This document shows positions 6,817-11,569 of a stretch of 11,569 bases of DNA, one piece after another (position 1 is the first letter of the stretch; every line of letters starts with the position of its first letter). The position numbers and the translations under genes were made by a program. The notes beneath the pieces are model-generated. The model worked only from the letters and a program-made list of their open reading frames with translations, was not told the DNA's origin and made no database searches. This DNA is from an uncultured Oscillospiraceae bacterium (GTDB lineage Bacteria; Bacillota; Clostridia; Oscillospirales; Acutalibacteraceae), in NCBI GenBank assembly GCA_910588935.1, contig CAJUSM010000073.1, forward strand, positions 1-11,569, written 5' to 3'.

Positions 6817-7788
6817 ATGAACACAATGAAGGCCTGGGTGGTTACCGCCCCTGGGAAGCTGGAACTAAGAAATTGGCCTGTGCCAGTGCCGGCCCGGGAC
6901 GAAATACTGATCAAAACTCGCTGGACCTGTTTATGTAATGGCTCAGACCCCGGCATTTACTTAGGCCATGAGGCTTATACTCCGCCGTTCGTTTTTGGTC
7001 ATGAGGCCAGTGGCGAAGTTGTGGCAAAGGGGGAAGACGTAACATGCTGCAATTTGGGTGATCTGGTGTTTTGTTGGTGTGCGGTTGGTTCTTTTGCTGA
7101 ATACCAGCTCATTCGTCCGGCGGAAGTCGCTTTATTCCAGGTCCCGAAAAATCTGACTCCTGAAGCGGGACCCGTTATGGAGTTAGTAATTGCTGCTTGC
7201 CGCGCCCTCATGCCATTTCCTCCTCAACCCAGCCTACTTGTGTGTGGATTGGGTCCAAGCGGGTTAGTTATGATCCAGTATGCTAGGCTATTGGGATATC
7301 AGCGGGTTGTTGGCTGGGATTTGTATGAAAGCCGGCGTTCTCTGGCGCTTCACTTAGGCGCAGATCAGGTGGTAGATCCGGCTGCACTTGATCCAAGAGA
7401 ACGAGAAAGTTTAGGAAACTTTCATGTAAGCGTAGACGCCATGGGCAATGATCTCCTTCCTGGCGAGCCCACTTTTACCAACCTGCTGCGTGCCACTATG
7501 CCGGGAGGTACTGTGGTTTCTTATGGCCACCCACATGGGGGACGAAAGTTTTCGCCTTATGTTTTTCAATCTAGAAGACTCCATATGGTTTCTCCCGAGG
7601 GAGATATAAACAAGATTAAAGAAAAAGGAAAGTTGGTGCTCCAGGCTGTAAAAGATGGACGTATTCAGGTTGAGCCCCTCATAACCCAGAGGCTGGGTTT
7701 TATGGATATTGGGCCGGCTTTTCAGCGTCTTCTGGAACACCCTGAGGCACAGATTAAAGTTACATTTCGAATGGAGGTTTCGTCATGA
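6817..7788 (+). CDS. Zinc-type medium-chain dehydrogenase/reductase lacking the structural-zinc loop
   Basis: A 323-residue cytoplasmic NAD(P)-dependent alcohol/polyol dehydrogenase-like enzyme. The N-terminal GroES-like domain has a catalytic-zinc set: Cys40 in LCNGSD, GHEASGEV (His62, Glu63) and Glu122 in MELVIAACRA. The Rossmann domain has GLGPSG (144-149) with Asp168 at the end of the second strand, suggesting NAD+ preference. The four-cysteine structural-zinc loop usual after GHE-x-G-x-V is absent; the chain runs straight on to GSFAEYQ. The ATG at 6817 is favoured because AAAGGA lies 9 bases upstream and the promoter lies inside the longer open frame from 6682. First gene of a three-gene operon; its stop overlaps the next start. 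A role in oxidising an imported sugar, glycoside or cyclitol is inferred from the neighbours; the exact substrate is unknown. It resembles the second dehydrogenase of the operon in motifs. Confidence 0.9.
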   Translation: MNTMKAWVVTAPGKLELRNWPVPVPARDEILIKTRWTCLCNGSDPGIYLGHEAYTPPFVFGHEASGEVVAKGEDVTCCNLGDLVFCWCAVGSFAEYQLIRPAEVALFQVPKNLTPEAGPVMELVIAACRALMPFPPQPSLLVCGLGPSGLVMIQYARLLGYQRVVGWDLYESRRSLALHLGADQVVDPAALDPRERESLGNFHVSVDAMGNDLLPGEPTFTNLLRATMPGGTVVSYGHPHGGRKFSPYVFQSRRLHMVSPEGDINKIKEKGKLVLQAVKDGRIQVEPLITQRLGFMDIGPAFQRLLEHPEAQIKVTFRMEVSS

Positions 7789-8651
7789 AGCTAGGAATTT
7801 CTGGCCAAGCCTTGGGTGAGGTTATGTCCTTTGCACAAATAATAAAGATTGGAAAAAAGTACGGAATTACTGATTATGAGATCTGGCCCTGCAATGTGGG
7901 GGTAGAGCACGACTATGCCTTGGCAGACTTAGAAAGTTTAAGGGAGCTTCTGGATCGGGAGCAAGTAAAGATATACTGTGTGACCCAGGGCTCTGGCTTT
8001 CATCCTCAGGCTGCAGGTGATGCTCAGGCATATGCACAGTATTTAATTCATGCAATCGATGCAGCTGCTACCTTGGGCGCTAAAGTAGTAAACCACTACT
8101 GTGGACAGGTATGCCCAGGAGAAACGGCTGACTTTGACCGGTTGGAGAGATACTGGAGAGGCCCGTTGGAATATGCAGAGCAAAAAGGCATTGTTCTAGT
8201 TTTGGAAAACGAAGCGCATGATTGTACAAGTACCCCAGAAAAAATGCTAAAGATCATGGAGCATTTCCATCATCCGAACTTTATGACCAACTTTGACGCT
8301 GTTAACTATTTTCATGCCAGCTGCGAAGGGTTTCCCGGTGCGTATATACTCCTAAAGCCTTATATTGGCTATGTACACATAAAGAATGCCTGCCTGCGAG
8401 ATCATCGCTGGGAACAGCCGGAGTACAACCAGGGTCAGCCTATGGCAGGGATTTACGCCCCTGCACCCATTCAGTATGCACCGATCCCCCAAGGGGCGGT
8501 AAATATTCCTGCCCTGCTCTCCCAGCTAGAGGCGGATGGAGTTTATCAGGGAGTATGTACCTTGGAACCTCATACCGATCCTGACCATGTAGAGGATTTC
8601 TATGCAGAAGAATCAACCTGGCTGAAAAAGCTGGGATTCTTTACCGAATAA
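7785..8651 (+). CDS. Sugar isomerase/epimerase-like TIM-barrel protein (AP-endonuclease-2 / xylose isomerase-like family)
   Basis: A 288-residue cytoplasmic protein starting MKLGISGQALG. The four positions that bind the divalent metal in this family are present: Glu141 in LVLENEAHD, Asp171 in TNFDAVN, His198 in YVHIKNA and Glu261 in CTLEPHTD. This set and the length are typical of D-tagatose/psicose 3-epimerases, hydroxypyruvate isomerases, inosose-processing enzymes and 3-keto-glycoside-acting members, which share the fold and cannot be told apart here. The start overlaps the preceding stop as ATGA, with GGAGG 7 bases upstream, implying translational coupling. Placed between two dehydrogenases, it most plausibly isomerises or epimerises the keto product of one of them, or eliminates an aglycone from it; that is inference. 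Confidence 0.9.
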   Translation: MKLGISGQALGEVMSFAQIIKIGKKYGITDYEIWPCNVGVEHDYALADLESLRELLDREQVKIYCVTQGSGFHPQAAGDAQAYAQYLIHAIDAAATLGAKVVNHYCGQVCPGETADFDRLERYWRGPLEYAEQKGIVLVLENEAHDCTSTPEKMLKIMEHFHHPNFMTNFDAVNYFHASCEGFPGAYILLKPYIGYVHIKNACLRDHRWEQPEYNQGQPMAGIYAPAPIQYAPIPQGAVNIPALLSQLEADGVYQGVCTLEPHTDPDHVEDFYAEESTWLKKLGFFTE

Positions 8652-8673
8652 CAATTATCAGGAGGAACAATTC

Positions 8674-9693
8674 ATGTTAGCAGCTATTGTAGAGCAGCCT
8701 TGCAAATTTGTGATAAAGGATATCCTGAAGCCATCTGCAGGGCCCGGGCAGGTGGTAATTAAAACCTTAGCTAGTTCCATCTGTAATGCCACTGATAACC
8801 ATATTTTTGAAGGAATTTTTGACGGCCATCATGACCATTATCCCCAAATAATGGGCCATGAGGTGTGCGGCGAGGTGGTTGAGCTGGGCGAGGGAGTCAG
8901 CTGCTTAGAAATAGGGGATAGAATTGCCCTGTATACGCCTAACGGTGCCTTTGCCGAGTACGTGCTGGTAGATGTAAATCCCGGATATTACGCAAAAGTG
9001 CCGGATAATGTTTCCAATGAAGTGGCTTCCATCTGTGAGATGTTCGACGGGGCTTATACTAGCACGATAGCCTGTGCTGAGCTGACGCCTGGAGAACGGG
9101 TATTGATTGTGGGGGCGGGCCCCTTAGGACTTACAGCCATAGCCTGCGCGGCGGCTCATGGAGCCAGGGTTTGTGCCGTGGATTTCTACCAAAACCGGCT
9201 GGACATGGCGAAGGAGATGGGCGCTGCCTATACCTATAATCGCAGTCAAATTTCTTCCGATGAACTTATTGCTCAGGTAAGGGAGGATGTGGGGGAGATT
9301 GATATGGTTTGCATGTGTATTGCCTTAGATCGTTCTCCTGAGCTAGACGCTTTTTATGCACCGATTGAGCTGCTGCGTCAGGATGGACGCATGACTGGAC
9401 TGAATGTAGAGGTGCAACTGAAGCATCACAACCATCGGATGAATCCCTTCCATCTGAACCGGAAGAACGTAAAGTACCGGCACAACCTGGAGCGCTCGGG
9501 CTCGGTAGAGGACTTCCGCCGAGGTTATCGGATGGTTTCGGAAGGAAAGCTGCCGCTTGGTAAAATGATTACGCATTATATTACATATGATCAATTGCCT
9601 TGGGCGTTGGACTTATGTCACAACCATCTGGACCAGTGTATTAAAGTAATTGTATATCCAAGGGTAGGAGAAGGGGTTAAAATAGACAAATAG
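8674..9693 (+). CDS. Second zinc-type medium-chain dehydrogenase lacking the structural-zinc loop
   Basis: A 339-residue cytoplasmic enzyme with the same layout as the first dehydrogenase of the operon: Cys37 in ICNATD, GHEVCGEV (His62, Glu63), Glu122 in CEMFD, Rossmann motif GAGPLG (147-152) and Asp170 in AVDFYQNR pointing to NAD+. After the GHE block the chain goes directly to ALYTPNGAFAEY, so the structural-zinc cysteines are missing. The C-terminal half contains a His-rich stretch (KHHNHRMNPFHLNRKNVKYRH) near the expected substrate/dimer region. AGGAGG lies 8 bases before the ATG, and the gene follows the isomerase by 22 bases. A terminator follows 37 bases after the stop. Two different dehydrogenases flanking an isomerase suggest sequential oxidation, or oxidation followed by reduction, of one substrate. 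The substrate is unknown. Confidence 0.9.
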   Translation: MLAAIVEQPCKFVIKDILKPSAGPGQVVIKTLASSICNATDNHIFEGIFDGHHDHYPQIMGHEVCGEVVELGEGVSCLEIGDRIALYTPNGAFAEYVLVDVNPGYYAKVPDNVSNEVASICEMFDGAYTSTIACAELTPGERVLIVGAGPLGLTAIACAAAHGARVCAVDFYQNRLDMAKEMGAAYTYNRSQISSDELIAQVREDVGEIDMVCMCIALDRSPELDAFYAPIELLRQDGRMTGLNVEVQLKHHNHRMNPFHLNRKNVKYRHNLERSGSVEDFRRGYRMVSEGKLPLGKMITHYITYDQLPWALDLCHNHLDQCIKVIVYPRVGEGVKIDK

Positions 9694-9730
9694 AAAAGGA
9701 CAATCAGTTAATTGCCTCCTGTTTAAGTGA

Positions 9731-9764
9731 AAATCCCCGGTGCAATCGCCTGCACCGGGGATTT
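9731..9764 (+). terminator. Terminator of the dehydrogenase-isomerase operon
   Basis: AAATCCCCGGTGCA (9731-9744) and TGCACCGGGGATTT (9751-9764) form a perfect 14-bp stem with a 6-base loop, 37 bases after the last stop codon of the operon. The T-tract is short (ATTTCTATT), but the stem is very strong. It also lies after the convergent minus-strand gene ending at 9831 and may serve both. Confidence 0.85.
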
Positions 9765-9830
9765 CTATTGAGTAAAAAGTCTAGAAAAATTCCTTCTGTC
9801 CATATTATAGCGCTTGTAACAGAGTGATTG

Positions 9831-10268
9831 CTATATGGCAATGTCTATACCCTGCTGATAGCGCTCTAAAATACTGGTGTCAAAGGGTGTGCCCCAGTTC
9901 CAGTTAGGATTTTGCTGATGCACAAAGTCGCCTAGTCGGGTAGCCTCATGAAGAAAAATTTCATTTAGTGTCCATGATGCGCTAAGCCTCTTTTCCGGCG
10001 GGAGAGACATTGTGTAATCCCGAATAGCTGAACTAATATCTTCTCCATCGCTCATTCCATAGCTATTCTTCATGTGGTCGAAAGCAATTTGTCTTACTTG
10101 CTGTATCACATTTTCATCTACCGGGACGATTTTGCGGTAGTCTCTGGTCTCATTCAAGCTCATGCCTGGAGTACCGTAAGGATTGACATGGAGACTGCTA
10201 TTTTGTTGTCGAGTAATTTCTCCAATCCGTTGCTGTTGCTGGCTCTGTACGAGTTGTTTGATCGTCAT
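9831..10268 (-). CDS. Unrecognised 145-residue protein
   Basis: I do not recognise this family. The product is soluble, without signal peptide, membrane segment or cysteine. It has a Gln-rich N-terminus (QSQQQQRIGEITRQQ), a middle Gly/Pro patch (HVNPYGTPGMS), a probable helical segment around ENVIQQVRQIAFDHMKN (52-68), and a conserved-looking C-terminal part LNEIFLHEATRLGDFVHQQ (101-119) followed by NPNWNWGTPFD. The start at 10268 is strongly supported: GGGAGG lies 7 bases upstream, and an extended -10 promoter sits directly before it, inside the longer open frame that reaches 10433. It is convergent with the dehydrogenase operon and downstream of deoC on the same strand but has its own promoter, so it is probably functionally separate. 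Confidence 0.75.
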   Translation of the reverse strand: MTIKQLVQSQQQQRIGEITRQQNSSLHVNPYGTPGMSLNETRDYRKIVPVDENVIQQVRQIAFDHMKNSYGMSDGEDISSAIRDYTMSLPPEKRLSASWTLNEIFLHEATRLGDFVHQQNPNWNWGTPFDTSILERYQQGIDIAI

Positions 10269-10289
10269 AGAATGACCTCCCTGAATTTC

Positions 10290-10317
10290 ACTATACCATA
10301 CTGAGCGGCTTTCACAA
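10290..10317 (-). promoter_or_regulatory. Sigma-A promoter of the 145-residue protein gene
   Basis: On the minus strand TTGTGA (10317-10312), a 16-base spacer and TATAGT (10295-10290), with TGG before the -10 as an extended element. Transcription would start near 10283, leaving a leader of about 15 nt that contains just the GGGAGG ribosome site. Confidence 0.7.
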
Positions 10318-10548
10318 ATCCTTCTCGAAATTTTAATGCTTTCAATTACAGTGTCGGCTTTTTGACGAAAAAGATAAGCTATCCTTTGACTACCAGGGCA
10401 AGAAAAAAGCTGTCCATAGCGGGAGAGCCCCAACCGCTGATAATGCCACTATAAGGATCAAGCGCAGTAGATGTCTGAAATTGAATAAGGAAAACAGAAA
10501 TTTCCAGCATGGGCACTCCGACTTCTCTTTTCCAAGCATTTACACATT

Positions 10549-11238
10549 TTATCCTATCATCCTTCGATACTCGTCTACAATTAATGTTCCTGCACTGGTC
10601 CCGATACGGGTGGCCCCGGCCTGTATCATTGCCAGAGCTTTTTCAGCCGTACGGATTCCTCCTGATGCTTTGACTTTTATCTCATTGCCAGCGTATTCTT
10701 TCATTAGGCGAATATCATCCAGTGTAGCGCCCCCGGTACCAAAACCTGTAGAGGTCTTAATATAGTCGGGTTTCACGTTTAGGGAAATTTCACAAAGTCG
10801 GCGTTTTTCATCGTCACTGAGAAAGCAGTTTTCAAAAATAACCTTGATGCCGACATCTTGTTTCCGGCAGGCATCTGTGATTTGCTTCATCTCTTCTTGA
10901 ATATAGTCCCAATGACCACTTTTTAGCTCTACTAAGTTAACAACATAGTCTATTTCCCCCGCACCTTTCTTTATAGCATCTTCGGCCTCGAAAACTTTAG
11001 CTTCTATAGTGCTCTGCCCCAAGGGAAACCCGACCGTAGCATCGCAGAGGACCGGGGAACCGTTAAGAAGTTCCTTGCAAAAAGAGACAACTGCACCATT
11101 AATAGCAACTGCTTTAAATCCATATGCCACTGCCTCTTGACAATGGGTCTTTAACTTATCAAGAGTAATAAACTGTTTGAGAAGAGTGTGATCGATCATA
11201 CTGGCTAAAGTTTCGGGAGTAAGCATATCAGTTTTCAT
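10549..11238 (-). CDS. deoC: Deoxyribose-phosphate aldolase
   Basis: A 229-residue cytoplasmic class I aldolase that cleaves 2-deoxy-D-ribose 5-phosphate to glyceraldehyde 3-phosphate and acetaldehyde. Family signatures are complete: DHTLLK (16-21), EIDYVVN with the catalytic Asp97, the Schiff-base Lys161 in YIKTSTGF, Lys190 in VKASGGIR, and RIGTSAG near the phosphate site. The length is typical of the short DeoC group. The ATG at 11238 is chosen for AAGGAAG 7 bases upstream; the in-frame extension to 11271 runs through a palindrome and lacks a ribosome site. No other nucleoside-salvage gene (pyrimidine phosphorylase, phosphopentomutase) is visible nearby, so it could serve general deoxynucleoside use, or the family fold could act in the sugar pathway next door; the second idea is speculative. 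No clear terminator is seen after it. Confidence 0.95.
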   Translation of the reverse strand: MKTDMLTPETLASMIDHTLLKQFITLDKLKTHCQEAVAYGFKAVAINGAVVSFCKELLNGSPVLCDATVGFPLGQSTIEAKVFEAEDAIKKGAGEIDYVVNLVELKSGHWDYIQEEMKQITDACRKQDVGIKVIFENCFLSDDEKRRLCEISLNVKPDYIKTSTGFGTGGATLDDIRLMKEYAGNEIKVKASGGIRTAEKALAMIQAGATRIGTSAGTLIVDEYRRMIG

Positions 11239-11261
11239 AGAAAAACTTCCTTTCGTTGCAG

Positions 11262-11291
11262 GGGAACCCACATGAATTTATGTGGGTATCC
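11262..11291 (-). promoter_or_regulatory. Palindrome in the deoC upstream region, possible operator or leader hairpin
   Basis: ACCCACAT (11266-11273) and ATGTGGGT (11280-11287) are perfect 8-bp arms around GAATTT, and pairing can continue past one mismatch to 11262/11291. It lies about 28 bases before the deoC start. The position suits a repressor operator or a 5' leader structure. No regulator for it is seen in the window. Confidence 0.45.
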
Positions 11292-11298
11292 TCAGAAT

Positions 11299-11316
11299 GA
11301 TTTTTTACAAAAAATC
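11299..11316. repeat. A/T palindrome upstream of deoC
   Basis: GATTTTTT, AC, AAAAAATC: an 18-base near-perfect palindrome in the gap between deoC and the divergent gene. Its 8-base arms are the same as those in the importer leader at 5296-5317. It could be a DNA-binding site or a chance A/T palindrome. Confidence 0.35.
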
Positions 11317-11377
11317 TCACGGTGCGTTGGGCCAGACTCGCAAATAAAGAGAGCAAAATCTCCTAAATTTGTCTATT

Positions 11378-11399
11378 GCTGATTCTAAAGGGAATCAGC
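11378..11399. repeat. Inverted repeat between deoC and the divergent right-end gene
   Basis: GCTGATTC (11378-11385) and GAATCAGC (11392-11399) are perfect 8-bp arms around TAAAGG. There is no T-tract on either side, so this is more likely an operator than a terminator. It is about 100 bases before the plus-strand start at 11497 and immediately follows a sequence resembling the AraC-type box. Confidence 0.4.
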
Positions 11400-11496
11400 C
11401 GTCATGGTGGCTAAGAAAAACTGAATCCTGCAAACAGTGTCAAACTGATGCGTCTAAGCATAAACTGGGACAAACACATAGTGGGAGGAAATAAGA

Positions 11497-11569
11497 ATGC
11501 AGGGAGAGGGGGCAGTTGAAGTCAGTATGCAAGCGCTTACTGACAAGGAGTTGGAGGACGGCCTAGCAC
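11497..11569 (+). CDS. Start of a plus-strand gene, product unknown (runs off the window)
   Basis: An ATG at 11497 has GGGAGGAA 6 bases upstream, a textbook ribosome site, and the frame is open for 24 codons to the window edge. The peptide begins MQGEGAVEVSMQALTDKELE. This is too short to identify, and the absence of a stop over 73 bases is weak evidence, so the call rests mainly on the ribosome site and the divergent position relative to deoC. A sequence fitting the catabolite-responsive element consensus lies within its first codons. Confidence 0.5.
   Translation, partial: MQGEGAVEVSMQALTDKELEDGLA
11527..11541 (+). promoter_or_regulatory. Candidate catabolite-responsive element (cre)
   Basis: ATGCAAGCGCTTACT fits the degenerate cre consensus WTGNAANCGNWNNCW at every fixed position and contains the palindrome AAGCGCTT. 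It lies 30 bases inside the right-end gene, a position where CcpA can act as a roadblock. One degenerate match in 11.5 kb can be chance. Confidence 0.3.

Noticed and set aside
9731..9764. Strong palindrome as a possible recombination or attachment site
   Set aside because: Its position just after an operon end and its 14-bp GC-rich stem with A/T flanks are fully explained as a terminator; no integrase or duplicate copy is visible.
10269..10433. N-terminal extension of the 145-residue protein to 10433
   Set aside because: The extended -10 promoter (10290-10317) and the GGGAGG ribosome site lie inside the extension.
1..11569. CRISPR arrays, tRNA or rRNA genes, insertion sequences
   Set aside because: No regularly spaced repeats, no tRNA-like cloverleaf with CCA end, no rRNA sequence and no transposase reading frame were seen on either strand.

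Overview
The window looks like a chromosomal segment of a low-to-mid GC Firmicute of the Clostridia, most likely a gut or anaerobic Oscillospiraceae/Lachnospiraceae relative. The evidence is strong purine-rich Shine-Dalgarno sequences before every gene, sigma-A-type promoters, a CUT1 sugar importer of the LplA/LplB/LplC (YtcQ/YteP/YtcP) type with no ATPase of its own, and an AraC-type regulator. No species can be assigned from the sequence alone. The left 1.25 kb looks richer in G+C than the rest, and the gap at 5204-5656 is very A+T rich.

Left end (1-1256, minus strand): a MacB/LolD-like ABC ATPase, and overlapping it the first 195 codons of an FtsX/MacB-type permease that runs off the window. 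This is an export or peptide-related system, apparently unconnected to the sugar genes. A 12-bp inverted repeat (1313-1352) lies upstream of it, next to the terminator of the neighbouring operon.

Centre left (1395-5377, minus strand): a sugar-importer operon in the order permease (LplB type), permease (LplC type), solute-binding lipoprotein, ending at a hairpin terminator (1395-1424). It has a well-formed extended -10 promoter (5349-5377) and a leader of about 140 nt. Upstream on the same strand is an AraC-family regulator (5657-6448), separated from it by a strong hairpin terminator (5457-5496).

Centre right (6817-9764, plus strand): divergent from araC is a tight three-gene operon: a zinc-type medium-chain dehydrogenase, a xylose-isomerase-like TIM-barrel isomerase/epimerase (ATGA overlap), and a second medium-chain dehydrogenase. 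A perfect 14-bp terminator hairpin follows. Both dehydrogenases lack the structural-zinc loop and share an unusual Cys-Asn-(Gly/Ala)-(Ser/Thr)-Asp active-site motif. The gene content suggests that an imported glycoside, sugar or cyclitol is oxidised, isomerised and oxidised or reduced without phosphorylation; the substrate is unknown.

Right end (9831-11569): a 145-residue unrecognised protein with its own promoter, deoxyribose-phosphate aldolase (deoC), and the first 24 codons of a divergent plus-strand gene.

The most notable non-coding signal is a 10-bp sequence, TTGTGGATTG. It sits on the -35 position of both the importer promoter (minus strand) and the dehydrogenase-operon promoter (plus strand), with a GAAAAT/A-rich stretch 17-18 bp upstream in each. 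This is what a shared binding site for the intervening AraC-type activator would look like, and it would tie import and catabolism into one regulon.
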